Below, piece after piece: positions 9,276 through 20,202 of a stretch of 64,000 nucleotides of DNA. The notes beneath the pieces are model-generated. The model was not told where the DNA came from. It saw only the letters and a list, made by a program, of their open reading frames with translations, and made no database searches. A program made the translations under genes and the position numbers. The stretch lies in NCBI GenBank assembly GCA_021396245.1, contig WNYE01000012.1, positions 186,001 to 250,000 of the forward strand, given 5' to 3'. Within the stretch, counting starts at the first letter, position 1. The number at the start of each line of letters is the position of its first letter. This DNA is from Sporothrix humicola. Lineage: Eukaryota > Ascomycota > Sordariomycetes > Ophiostomatales > Ophiostomataceae.

Positions 9276-12242
9276 TTAAAACTCCTGCCATGGCCGGGCT
9301 TCGACACGGTCGCTGCTGAGAATGTCTACCCGAATGCCGACATTCGCCAGCCGCCTTCCATTGCGCATCTCCACTACCACCCGGAACCACGGAGTCGTCA
9401 TGTCTCGGCCCTGGTAGGGTGAGGCCCGGCTGAGATTGATCTCGCCCGTTCGCAAACCGGATACAGTCATGTCTTTGAAGTCGCCGTCACCAGTCGATAC
9501 AATCACATCGCCGCTGCGCCGCCCGCTGCCGGTCGCCATGCGCTCGATCGATACGCGTACCGCCGTTGTGCTGGCTGCTGCTGCTGCAGCTGCCGTCGCA
9601 GTGTAGACGTTTTGCGCGCGTCGCTCCACTGCCTGGACGACAAGACTGACACGGGTGTTAAGCCGCGTGTCTAGCACAGCCTGGCTTCGCAGTTCTCCCT
9701 CGTCGGCGTCGCCCAGGCCGTGGCTGCCTCCACCCGAGGTGCCATCGAAAGTCAGCATGAGCGGCTCGAGTGAGGTCCGCAGTTTGCCCGAGTCCTCGGC
9801 CGGGATGGACCGTAGCTCGACGGGTACAGCCGAGCCCACACGCAGTGTGTAACGTGACAGCTGTGCACGTTCAAACGTTGAGACGACCACTGTGTACGTC
9901 CCCGCTTCGACAAGGCCCGAGCCAAATCCAGCACTGCCGCTACCGTTGCCACTGCTCACACTCCCCGACATTTGCGACAGCGGCGACGACGCTGCCAGGC
10001 CAGACGCCGCAGAGTACGAAGCAGTCCGAGGAGTGACTGCCGCCAAAGCGCAACCGCGCTGGTACTCACCAGACGATACAACAAGATCGCGCACAGCCAG
10101 CGAGGCCACTCGCTGACCACGGGCCCATACCAGATCGACTCGTACGGGAACATCGTCTGCTTCGGCACAGAGTAAAAGGCTGAGAGGAGTAGCTCGTGGT
10201 ATCGTCAGTGCATACTGTGGATTCTGCACAAAATCTGGCGATGCGGCGCTACCGCCGGCCGTTGCTCGCGACCATTCGTCTGACAGTTCGTACTGGTTGG
10301 CCAGCATTTCGGCTGCCGGGTCGATTTTCAGAGATGCTGAAGAGAAGAAAGAGAGTGTGAATGAGTAACTGGGAAGTGGCAGGCCAGATTGTGCGACGAC
10401 GATTGTGTAGGGCAGCGACTTTCGAGCCTCGAAGCACACCAATGTCTGTGGAGCGTCCACCAACGGTGCCCGGTTGATCCATCGAGGGCGGTCCGCCAGT
10501 TGGACCCTTTTACCGTCGGCGGAGTATACATATAGCGAGATAAATCCAACCTGGCTAGATGAGGTCGAAGCAGGCTCTGAGGTAGGGAGTTGTTCGGACT
10601 CGGGGTTTGTTCGTTTGCTCAAGAATGCAGACACGGAGCGCCGCTTTCGTCGTACAATATCGAGTTCGGCGTCCTGGAAGTGGCGGTTGAGCAAAACCCA
10701 GACTGTTCCATCGGCGTCTGGGACCATTGCGTACTGGGGATTGGATGCGAACGAGTGAGCCATTGCCTTCGTAGGGAGGGTCCAGCTAAAGTGGTGGTCT
10801 TGGCGGTGGTTGAAAAGAGTTGGGTTCCAGTTCAGGTAGAGCGACTCGTAGTACTGAATGACGTCCTCGAACCCGATCCAGAATGTCCCTGTTGTGGACG
10901 GGCTAGTTGCAGACGAGACAGACGTCAACCCTTGCCCGCGCCAGACGAGATTGTCGCACCAGGGGTTCTTGACCAGCATTCGGCGGACTCCATCTGCGTC
11001 GACATCCAGGCCGAGGACGGCGTAGTCATGCTCGCCGGCCAGGCCCAGCAGGGTTTCCTCCTCAGAAGACAGTCGACCCGTACCAAGAGTGACCATAACA
11101 TCGCCGCGTTCGAAGGCCCCCTTGACACGGGTCCAAACTTGGTCCAGATCGGACTCGTTGCTTTGAATAAAGACCTGCTCGGGGATCCAGCCAGTCAAGA
11201 CCCAAAGGTCGGTGCCGGAGTTGCTTCCTGGGAAATCGTAGCCTCCGTGGACTTTCAGGTAGGCTTTTTCGAGCAGGGCTGGCCATAGAAGCATTGGGTT
11301 TCGGCGGTCGACGACAAATAGTGCTCGTGAATCTGATGACGGTAGCCGATCGTCAACAATGACTTTACGAAAAGCCCCGTTAAAGTGCATGCGGAAGATG
11401 TATTTGCCGTTCTCCGAGACGCCGGGCTGGCCCTTGGTGTGGTCGAATGGACTCATTATTGACGCGAGCAGTGCCGGCTGGCCGCCGTGATCCGTGGCAT
11501 ATTTTGTCATGGCACATAGACTGGCGACGACGGAACAGTCTGTTGTTATGTCCTGAACTAGGTCTGGTTCGTCTTTCACCAACATGAACCGGTCTGCTGT
11601 CAAAAGGTTGTGAGAAGTGTCCTGTTCGGCGTCAGGCTCCCCAAATAGCTCGACTGGCCGTTTCCAGCCGGTGAATATCTCATTCTGCTGAGATGACATG
11701 GAGAAGGTCGTGTTGTCTTCGTAGAGGACATTGTCCGATGACGTCAGTTTGAAGACATCGTCGCCTGGTGCCGCATCCCAGGGCGGAAAAACTGAGCCAT
11801 GGAGCTTGGATGCCTTCAAAAGGATAATCTGCTCTCGTTTGGGCAGCTCCCTGGTCGATAGAGGTGCGCTCCGACTAGGCACGCTCCGACTTTGACTGGG
11901 TGCCGGGCTTGGAGATGCTTTAGGTGGAGTTTTGGTGCCTGACGAGGCCGGCGCCGGCGCCGGCGCCTTTACTGGTGGTTGTTGTGTTGGTGACGGTGAT
12001 GCTGGCTTTGTGTCTAGTGACATTGACGACATGGCATCCTCGACGGTGCCTGCAACTTTCAGGCTTTCGCCGAGGGCCATCAACTCTCGACATTTCTTCT
12101 TGAGTCGGTTCCGCTCTGCTGCGGTTGGGGCTTCCTGCACTGCTTTCATGTACAGCTCCACAGCTGCAATGACGTGCGAGATGGCATCCTTGCCAGAAAA
12201 CTGGCCGATCAAGGCCTCTTCTTCCTTCGCTTTCGCCTCCAT
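9276..12242 (-). CDS. palB: PalB/Rim13 calpain-like cysteine protease of the ambient pH-signalling pathway
   Basis: The gene encodes 988 residues in a single exon. An N-terminal MIT-type helical region (about 1-70) is followed by a Pro/Ser/Ala-rich linker (about 77-130) and the calpain protease core. The catalytic cysteine is C236 in QDITTDCSVVASL, the histidine is H405 in GEHDYAVLG, and the asparagine is N426 in VKNPWCD. Two C2-like beta domains follow, as in calpain-7. PalB cleaves the zinc-finger regulator PacC/Rim101 at alkaline pH on an endosomal ESCRT platform, and the MIT region fits recruitment by ESCRT-III (family knowledge). A. nidulans PalB is about 850 residues, so the linkers here are longer. 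All three catalytic residues are intact. The ATG at 12240-12242 starts the MIT helix directly. Confidence 0.93.
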   Translation of the reverse strand: MEAKAKEEEALIGQFSGKDAISHVIAAVELYMKAVQEAPTAAERNRLKKKCRELMALGESLKVAGTVEDAMSSMSLDTKPASPSPTQQPPVKAPAPAPASSGTKTPPKASPSPAPSQSRSVPSRSAPLSTRELPKREQIILLKASKLHGSVFPPWDAAPGDDVFKLTSSDNVLYEDNTTFSMSSQQNEIFTGWKRPVELFGEPDAEQDTSHNLLTADRFMLVKDEPDLVQDITTDCSVVASLCAMTKYATDHGGQPALLASIMSPFDHTKGQPGVSENGKYIFRMHFNGAFRKVIVDDRLPSSDSRALFVVDRRNPMLLWPALLEKAYLKVHGGYDFPGSNSGTDLWVLTGWIPEQVFIQSNESDLDQVWTRVKGAFERGDVMVTLGTGRLSSEEETLLGLAGEHDYAVLGLDVDADGVRRMLVKNPWCDNLVWRGQGLTSVSSATSPSTTGTFWIGFEDVIQYYESLYLNWNPTLFNHRQDHHFSWTLPTKAMAHSFASNPQYAMVPDADGTVWVLLNRHFQDAELDIVRRKRRSVSAFLSKRTNPESEQLPTSEPASTSSSQVGFISLYVYSADGKRVQLADRPRWINRAPLVDAPQTLVCFEARKSLPYTIVVAQSGLPLPSYSFTLSFFSSASLKIDPAAEMLANQYELSDEWSRATAGGSAASPDFVQNPQYALTIPRATPLSLLLCAEADDVPVRVDLVWARGQRVASLAVRDLVVSSGEYQRGCALAAVTPRTASYSAASGLAASSPLSQMSGSVSSGNGSGSAGFGSGLVEAGTYTVVVSTFERAQLSRYTLRVGSAVPVELRSIPAEDSGKLRTSLEPLMLTFDGTSGGGSHGLGDADEGELRSQAVLDTRLNTRVSLVVQAVERRAQNVYTATAAAAAAASTTAVRVSIERMATGSGRRSGDVIVSTGDGDFKDMTVSGLRTGEINLSRASPYQGRDMTTPWFRVVVEMRNGRRLANVGIRVDILSSDRVEARPWQEF

Positions 12243-13804
12243 TTTGTGGTAGATGTTGAGGTGTTGTTGCTAAAAGCGATAAGTCAGGAGTACACGTGCC
12301 TCGTAAAGTAAATCATGATTACCACATGTCAACCTGGCAGGTGAGGCAGGTTGAATCCGTAAGGCTGCGGTCGAGACAGGTCCTAGATACGGCCTAAACA
12401 AGAGACGTTATGGTTATCCAACCTCATTGGACATGTGCGACAGCTTCCGTGTGGCTGAGCGAGCGCAAGAATCGCCTGGGCTGCATTAGCTTAAGGCTGG
12501 CCGTTGCAAGTGGGAAGGCCATATTGAAAGGTCAGGGGTGGTGGTCTGGAACTGGAGCTGGAGCTGGACATAGAGGGAGAAGGCAGGACGAAGAAGGGAC
12601 GAAAGAAAGGGGACATCACGAGATGCTGCCCAGGGCTTCGCTCTCATTCCTTCCGGATTTGGATGCTTACACGAGGCTCTGGTAGGGAAAAAAGGAAAGA
12701 GATTGGCAGTAGGCGTGACAACTGCACCTTCCCGCAATGCTCCGTTCGAATCAAGAAAGCAGGCGTCTACGCCACCAGCAAGCAAGAGCGATGTTCACGC
12801 TGGGTGGAATTGGCCAGTGTGCTTCGGCAGGAACGATTGTGTGCTTTCCCCCACTGCGCATGTCGGTCTCTGCTCTCTCTCTCCAAAACCTTCTCCAAAA
12901 GAACAGGTGCCCCACTTTCAATTGCTGCTCGCTGGTTCGGCATTGCGGACTCCACTGACTCGTCTCCAGGCCTATGAGGCGTCTTCCCGCAGGTCGGACC
13001 GCCCAAGAGGCCCAAATACGCCCAAAAGAACCCCAACAAGCAGTAATACTCAGTACGGACAGCCTGCACAGTGGTGACTCGCGAGGAAGGCGCTATGGAG
13101 CGGAAAATGGCGTAAAAACGGTAGCCGAAATACGCTAGCCTCCAGACACCACTCATGATCCCCCCATCCCCCAGGCCACTTTTTTTATTGTGCGGAGTTT
13201 AGCACTTTCCCCTACGCAGCACACACCTATTCTGGACGTCGCGCGCTCCGCTACCCCGTCCCACATGTGAGATATGGCCGAGGTTTGGCGGCAGACGATG
13301 GAGAACTTTCGGGCCAGTCCATCCAGATGCCAACCACCCACCTCTGAGTGGCTATTCTCCTGCAGGTTCCCTCGGCGTCCACAACCGGCCGCTTCCCAGT
13401 GCATTGTATCATACATTTTCTCATCGCTAGCCTTTTTTCTTTCTTCGTTTTCTTTTCGAAAGACTCCTGCTGCTTATTCTTTCGATTGAGTGATCCTAGA
13501 ATCCAGCATCGACCAGGTCTGCCATCGTCAGTGTTCCTGTGCTCCTCGTCCTTTTTCTCCTACAGAGATACGCTCGCCCCCAGTCGCTGTGCCGCTTAGA
13601 ATAGCCCGACTGCGCTTATCGGCAATTCGCATCGCGCTGCTGCAAGCTATCTGAGTCCCATTTTCTCAGTTTCTCACTCTCGCCGACATTCTCGCAATTC
13701 GTCCCTGTCGGCCTCGCTCTGGGTTTTTGTGAGACGACTTGACGCTTTTTCTTTCTTTCTCGCCATCTTCCTTCTCTTTTCCTCCCACCACATCACCACA
13801 CACA
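12243..13804. other. Divergent promoter region between palB and ANT1
   Basis: The 1.56 kb region has no supported gene. Near palB it contains a GATAAG (12274-12279) and a CACGTG (12293-12298). I did not find a clear GCCARG PacC site. From about 13430 to 13804 the plus strand is C/T-rich with ACCACACACA just before the ATG, which fits the ANT1 leader. Confidence 0.5.
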
Positions 13805-15005
13805 ATGGCCGTGCAGTCGAAGCCTGTCATTGGCCCTTGGGGCAAGGCTACGGCCGGTGCCACGGGTGCCGTTCTCGCAAATGCTCTGGTCTACCCCCTG
13901 GATATGTAAGTTTTCCGGTAATTTTGTGGTGCACCTTACTGTCTTTCTCTGTCATTTGGGTTGCTTTTTTATATCGTTGGCATGGCACTCCCTTCGTTTC
14001 CGCCGCTTGCTAACCGCTCCTGCGAGGGATACAGCGTCAAGACCCGGTTACAAGTCCAGGTCAAGCGGAAGGACAACGGCACGGGCAGCGCCGACGATGA
14101 GCACTACAAGTCCACCTGGGACGCCATCACCAAGATTGCCCAGGCCGACGGCATTCTCGGTCTGTACGCCGGTATCAGCGGCTCGCTGATCGGCGTCGCC
14201 TCGACCAACTTCGCCTACTTCTACTGGTACTCCGTAGTCCGCACTCTGTACCAGCGCTACGCCAAGTCGACTGCCGCCCCGTCGACGCTCGTCGAGCTGT
14301 CCCTTGGCGCTCTGGCCGGTGCCGTCGCCCAGCTGTTCACCATCCCCATTGCCGTCGTCACCACGCGCCAGCAGACGCAGTCCAAGGGCGAGCGCAAGGG
14401 CCTTATTGGCACTGCCCGCGAGGTTATTGAGAGCGAGGACGGCGTGTTCGGCCTGTGGCGCGGTCTCAAGGCCAGCTTGGTTCTCGTTGTCAACCCTGCC
14501 ATCACCTACGGCGCCTACGAGCGCTTAAAGCAGGCTCTCTTCCCCGGCAAGACGAACTTGCGCCCATGGGAGGCTTTCGCTCTGGGCGCCATGTCCAAGT
14601 CGCTGGCCACCATCACCACACAGCCCCTGATCGTCGCCAAGGTCGGCCTGCAGTCGAAGCCGCCACCGTCGCGCAACGGCAAGCCCTTCAAGAGCTTCAT
14701 TGAGGTGATGCAGTTCATCATTGCCCACGAGGGTCCCCTGGGCCTGTTCAAGGGCATTGGCCCCCAGATTCTCAAGGGCCTCCTCGTCCAGGGCATCCTG
14801 ATGATGACCAAGGAGAGGTACGTTTTCTTTCCCACGGTAGAACGCTTGCTTATATTTACTGCGCCGCAAAATGCTAACAATTCACAGAGTCGAGCTTCTC
14901 TTCATCCTCTTCGTCCGCTACCTCCAGAAGCTCCGGTCCGAACAGCTGGCCCGCGGCGGTGGCCTCAAGGCGATCCGCGCCGTCGCCCCCCTGTCCGTCA
15001 AATAA
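13805..15005 (+). CDS. ANT1: Peroxisomal adenine nucleotide carrier (SLC25A17/PMP47 type)
   Basis: There are three exons: 13805-13905, 14035-14817 and 14888-15005, giving 333 residues. Intron 1 opens GTAAGT, has the branch site GCTAAC and closes ATACAG. Splicing creates the first carrier signature PLDIVKTRLQ (31-40) across the junction, which confirms the intron. Repeats two and three carry the degenerate signatures FTIPIAVVTTRQQTQ and TTQPLIVAKVGLQ, as in yeast Ant1 and Candida PMP47 and unlike mitochondrial ADP/ATP carriers (no RRRMMM). Intron 2 joins MTKE to RVELLFILFVRYLQ, restoring the last transmembrane helix. The carrier exchanges cytosolic ATP for AMP across the peroxisomal membrane to fuel fatty-acid activation (family knowledge). 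It lies 0.7 kb upstream of RPL29 on the same strand. Confidence 0.92.
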
Positions 15006-15723
15006 GCGGTCCGATGCGGTAATTTAATTCAACTTTCCAGGGCAACAAAAAGGAGAGAGGAGAGTGAGGCAGTGTGGGGAAGAAGCTGTTGATAGAGCCG
15101 TGTTCTTGTATAAACCTGTTGCGGGCTGCATTTTTTGTCACTTCATCTACTTGTACTATGCGTTAGGATCATCTTTTTTGTTTCTGTTTTTCGGTCCCCT
15201 TTGTCGTCATTTTCCATTCATAGAAAAACAAATGCGATCATTGTATATACGGTGGCATTTTGGCATGCTAGATCTCAAGAATCAGACAACAGATACCATT
15301 TGACAAGCTCAAACAAGCTCGAAAAGCAGGACTCATGAACAATGGACATTCCAAGGTGAAGCGCAAAGGGCGAAACGCGAGACAAAGTCAAAAGGACCAA
15401 AGTGCCGGGTGTACGCATGAAGATAGCCGGACCTAACTGATAGCGTGATTTGGTATTCACTTTCGATAAGTACCGATAAGAAATGTACACGTGACTGGTC
15501 ATGCTCTGCTAGTCCTGAACCCCACGTGAAATGTGGCTCAAATTACATGCGCCACATCTATTATGGAGACTAGCCCTGTTTTTTCCCACACAATTCGAAA
15601 TTCACCTACCAAAAGAGTTTTTTTTCGCAATCCCACCTTGGCTGTTTTAAACCTCCCTCTTCTTATCACATCACCAACTTTTCCTTCCAATTTCGATCAA
15701 GGAACGACACAACAACCGTCGCC
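15006..15723. other. Intergenic region: ANT1 3' end and RPL29 promoter
   Basis: The first 300 bases are an AT-rich 3' flank. The RPL29 promoter part holds two GATAAG words (15465 and 15475), CACGTGA at 15488-15494 and again at 15523-15529, and GTGACTG (15491-15497), which resembles the inverted HomolD box of fission-yeast ribosomal protein genes (7 of 8 bases). A pyrimidine-rich leader follows from 15650. Confidence 0.55.
15488..15529. promoter_or_regulatory. Paired CACGTGA elements in the RPL29 promoter
   Basis: CACGTGA occurs twice, at 15488-15494 and 15523-15529, which is 195-236 bases before the start codon. CACGTGA is the Cbf1-type E-box. Function is inferred from position and from similar single sites before TFC4 and mL67. 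Confidence 0.4.
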
Positions 15724-16257
15724 ATGGCCAGTACGTGCTACCAAACGAATTCTTGAGCTCTGCCCTTCTCTCTGTCGATCGATCGATGATATTAACGTTT
15801 TTCTCCTCTCAGAATCGAAGAACTCGTCCCAGCACAACCAGTCGCGCAAGGCGCACCGGAACGGGTATGTCGAGACCACCCTCCACCTCCATCGAACCGA
15901 CCGAACGACGGCATGATTGCGAATGTTCTGGAAGGATTAGATGGGTTGATCTTCCTAGAGAAACACGGGCCAGCAAGTAACTCTGCTCGGTGGCGGAAAA
16001 CAGTTGCTAACAGGACTTCTCTCAAACAGCATCAAGAAGCCCAAGACCTCCAGATACCCTTCGCTCAAGGGTACTGACCCCAAGTTCCGGAGAAACCACA
16101 GACATGCCCTGCACGGCACTGCCCGCGCTCTGGTACGGCCATTCTTTCCATCCCGACGACAAACTGAGATCAGGTTGAGGACGACGACTTTTGAGGAACA
16201 GACATACTAACAACCACACAGAAGGAGTTCAAGGAGGGCAAGCGCGAGTCGGCATAA
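15724..16257 (+). CDS. RPL29: 60S ribosomal protein L29 (eL29)
   Basis: The protein has 65 residues from four exons: 15724-15730, 15813-15864, 16030-16132 and 16222-16257. The joined product begins MAKSKNSSQHNQSRKAHRNG and continues IKKPKTSRYPSLKGTDPKF. It ends ALKEFKEGKRESA. This is the full length and hallmark sequence of eL29, including the KSKNHTxHNQxxKAHRNGIKKP core. The first coding exon is only seven bases. All three introns have good consensus (GTACGT/CTCTCAG, GTATGT with GCTAAC branch/AAACAG, GTACGG/CACACAG). eL29 is a small basic protein at the 60S surface near the tunnel and subunit interface. It is expected to be highly expressed. No single uninterrupted frame covers it, so it is easily missed by simple ORF searches. 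Confidence 0.96.
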
Positions 16258-19200
16258 GCAACCAAATACCAGAATCGAATTCGAAATCAACACATCACGT
16301 ATGACGACGGCTTCGCTTTGCATGGGTTTTTGGGAGCGACAATAAAATACGACGAATAAATTATTTCTTCACGCATTTCAACAAAAAAAAGAAGTCTTGG
16401 GGATTTCTCTTTTTTTCTTTTGGGAGTTTTCTAGGGAACGGTACCGATGAAAGGGACAGAAACCAAACAAAATCAAAGAAAAATGAAAAACTAGCCCCGG
16501 TCCCAACTCGATGCGCACAACGACTCGACCGGCCTCGGCAAAGCACAGCATCTTCTGGGCGTCTCTTTCCCAACCATGCGCTACACGCCGCGCTCTCGAC
16601 ATGGAAAAGCGACGGGGAAGAGAGACGGAAGAGCCGACAATGCGAGGCCGGAAGGGTCTTGTGACAGTGACTTGCATGTCAGAGCAGCCTGTGATACTAA
16701 CCATGACCGACAGCAGCAGCGAGCCCCTTCTTTCTTCTCATATCTTTCCCTCATCCCCCCTTGACATTCTCTTCCATCCTCTGCCGTCATTGTCGAACCC
16801 TTACCCAGGGCACTGACGCAGAGGCTTGTGACCTGAAACCAGAAACAAACAAACGGCATTAGTGTGTACAGCATAGAGCCTCTTTTCCAGTACTCAATTG
16901 CTGAAGGATATTTTCTTTCGTGCCAAGATCAAATCTCTCCATGTCTATTACCAAGCGCCTCGAGCCAAGTTCGTTTATCCCACGGCCGGGGCGCATGAAT
17001 GACGCGGAACATTCGTTGACAATACCAGATGGGTTTGTCGACCTCGAGATCCGTCTCCGAGGTAGCCGTCCGTAAGCTACATTGTACGGGACACTCTCTA
17101 CCTGCAATTCTGTTACCGAGTGATGCTCCCAGCCAAGACAATTTGTACGTTGTCCTTGTATGTTGTTCTTGTACGACGTCCTTGTACAATGTCCTTATAG
17201 AAACGTAGATATTTTATGCAACTATTATGCATGCCCAAATACGTCGTACTGCACCAACAGCTGCCTCCCTGTCGTCGCGTCTAAAGTGTGTCAAGGGACG
17301 GTTGCCAGTACTTCCAGATGTCAGTGGGTATTATCCGGAGGCTCAAAAAACGTGTTCAAGGATAAAGTATATGAAAAAAACGGCATACCCCAGAGTTTCT
17401 CATCTTTCCCCAAGATGCAGATCGCAAGAGCCATAACGGTTGTGTTTTAAGGCAAGGACCAACCAAGCCATGCCATAAACTGCTCGCCCTGCTGTCCCAA
17501 TATGCCGATTTGCCCAGGATGGTAGGAGCGAGCTAGAAGCCACCCGAGAAAAAAGAAGGGATGAAAAGGGAGGCCGAAGCAAAATCCTCCGAGAGCCGCC
17601 CGATCGTCGGTTCCACGTTTGTCTTGTTTCCTGTGGCTCTTTCGGTCCTCGTGCTGGTGTCCTCTTCCAATGTCTTTGACAAGTTGTCAGTGTATTGTTG
17701 GTGGTTTGACAGGCACGACCGGCCATTGTTCGCACAAATGGCAACGGCGACGGGCTTGCACGACAGCTCCTAGCGGGTTCTAGCCAGGCCCAAGAAACCT
17801 AAGCACGCCCAATCCGGCAATACAAAGCCAATGCTTCTTTCCCCCTGTGCCCCTGTGACTCGGTCGCTGCTTCCCTTCCGGCCTTTGCTCCATTGCTCCC
17901 TATCCCTTAGGTATTACAGGTGCATGCATCTTACACACATGAGAGAGGGGCTCGTTGCTAAATCGGGCCACTCATGGGCCCTGGCTGGGCCTGGCCCTGG
18001 CCTAATATCGCCCACCGTTTCAGAAGTTTCTTTTCCCTTCTTTTTCTGGGACCTTTTTCTGGACCTTTTTTTCTGCCCCGAGTTTTCTCGACAGCTCCCT
18101 CGACCGCCTCCCCGTCTTTGTGTCATGTTTGTTCTGTGAGATCGAGCCGTGGCGTTCTTTTGTACTGGGTACACTGCCATCCTTCGCTTCGCACATCCTC
18201 CTCTCTTTTTTCTGCAGCATTTTTGCAGCATTTTGCAATATTTTTGCATTTTTCGACGCATCGTCATTTCGCCTTCTTCCTCTTCGTTCGCTTCGTTCGT
18301 CTCGCAGGTCGGCAAACTGGGCAAAGCCTCGTCCCTCGATCGTTGTTTCTCCCGTCTTTCCCGTTCTCTTTATTCTCTTCATTTCCCTTTCTGTGCTCTC
18401 TGGTTCGACGCCTCGTTCCCCCTTAATATTTTTGCTTTGCCAGCTCCTCTTTGTCTCCTCCCATTTTGGAGCCCCTTTTTGGATTTCCTCGCTTTTGGAT
18501 TCCGGATCCCTCGAATCGATTTCGTGTCGTTCCGTCTTGGGAGAACAAAGCCTCGCCTTTCGTCTCCCCGTTCGCATATATCTCACCCTCGCTCGCTTCT
18601 CGCCGTTCTGCTCGACTTCTCGACTGGCTCTCGACGTCTCGCGCCTCTCTTCACCTGCATCTCGTTGCATCTGCACCTGTGGCTTCAGCCTGGACTTGCT
18701 GCTGGCCCACCACAGCCCCAATAACTGTAAGTTGACGCCCAAGCCCCTCCTGTTTACCTGACGCACCCCAACAGTTGCCCTCGCGTGCTCTTGCTTCCAC
18801 CCTCCATGCATTGTCTCTTTCTGTCCTTTGCCCTCTGCCTCTCTTTGCTCTCTTGATATTCCTGATATCTCGATATATCCTCCCCTCGCGGCACGCTACC
18901 CGGTCGATGGATCGCCCACCGCCCTATCGTCCGAAGAACAAAAGGTCCGGGAGCTCAAGTGATACCCATTGTCGTGACGTTGTGCCGGAGCGGCCTGCCC
19001 TTCCACCCCCCCTGTCACCTCTCACTGCCTCCCTCCTTGGTACTCGAACTCCGCTTACCCTGAAATTCGCCCACTTGCCCACACCACCACAACCCCCCTG
19101 AAGCCTGAAGCCTTTTGCGCTCTCTCCTTGCCCTCTTACCCTTCCCCCTGGACGGGCATCAGCTACTGCTCTAGCTTACGGGACCCTCATGTTTCTTGGG

Positions 19201-20202
19201 CCGGTCCGTCTCTATCATTTGCTGCTTTCTGCTTTCTTGTGCCTCGATGTTGCATTTTGGTCCTCTCACAGCGGCCGCCGCTAACGGTTTCTCGCTCTCT
19301 TGCTCCAGAATCGGTCTTCACACCACCCACAAACCACACCCCTCCCCTCTCTTCCTTCAGCGTCTCCTCCTCCTTCTTAGGGCAGCTGAGCTGCAGGAGC
19401 CGTTTCGAACAAAAATAATAAGAAACAAAAAACCTTGCGGGGCCCACAGCCACTGAGGACTCGCTGTTCACTTCTCCGTATCTGCTTCTTCACGAGCGCC
19501 TAGCAATTGAAGTTCAGGACGCCCGCACTTTCGTTTCTATCATCTCAACGTTCCAGACGCCGTTTTTTGTCCCACGACGTTCTGCTTGATCTTCGATATC
19601 CTTTATCGTTTTACAAAACACGACACCCGTTCGCCAAGCCGATTCGACCGTGTCCACGCAACCGGTATTTTTCTCCAGCAGAGCATTGCTTCGGGCCAGT
19701 CCTAGGAAAATCTCGAAACGCGGATTGCTTGTCACGGGCCACTGATCGCCCACACGTCCCCTTCTCCGTACTCGTACTCTTCTCAACAGCCTTCTGGCCC
19801 TGTTTCATATGCTGGCAGCAAATCGGCCCCAGACTGTCGTATTTGCCTAGCACAACGGTATTCCTCTTTTTTTCTGCCGCCCTTCTCCTTCGCTGACATT
19901 GTTACCTTTACCTCCTGGTTCGGATTTTCTGTTTATTCTTTTCTTACGTATCCTCAACAGTTGCTCTTGCGCTACTCAAACGCACGGCTTCTGATCTCCC
20001 ATACCTCACACTTTTCTGTCGTGTCTCGCCATCCAGCACTCTCTTTCTTTTTTCCGTCTTCTTTCTCTCCTTAACCTCTACATCCTTCTGACTTGTGTGT
20101 CTTTTGCAACACACCTCTAAGTCTCGTGTCTCCCTCCTCTTCCTCTACCTCAACCACCTCCTCTACCCTTTTCCGCGCACACGAGATCGGCCCCAGTCGA
20201 TC
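16258..20202. other. Long intergenic region and probable VTS1 leader
   Basis: Almost 4 kb holds no recognisable protein gene. 16258-17800 is mixed sequence with a four-copy 13-base tandem repeat at 17143-17194. From about 17830 to 20202 the plus strand is persistently C/T-rich, which is usual for long fungal 5' leaders and points at VTS1. A possible leader intron lies at 18727-18774 (GTAAGT donor, CTGAC branch, AACAG acceptor). Antisense frames here are low-complexity Arg/Glu/Lys shadows of the pyrimidine tracts. Confidence 0.5.
17143..17194. repeat. Four-copy 13-base tandem repeat
   Basis: Consecutive units are TTGTACGTTGTCC (17143), TTGTATGTTGTTC (17156), TTGTACGACGTCC (17169) and TTGTACAATGTCC (17182). 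The consensus is TTGTAYRNNGTCC, with drift at three or four positions. Confidence 0.75.

Noticed and set aside
18020..18811. Arg/Glu/Lys-rich minus-strand frame of 263 codons
   Set aside because: It is the complement of a pyrimidine-rich leader. Low-complexity charged sequence without any domain.
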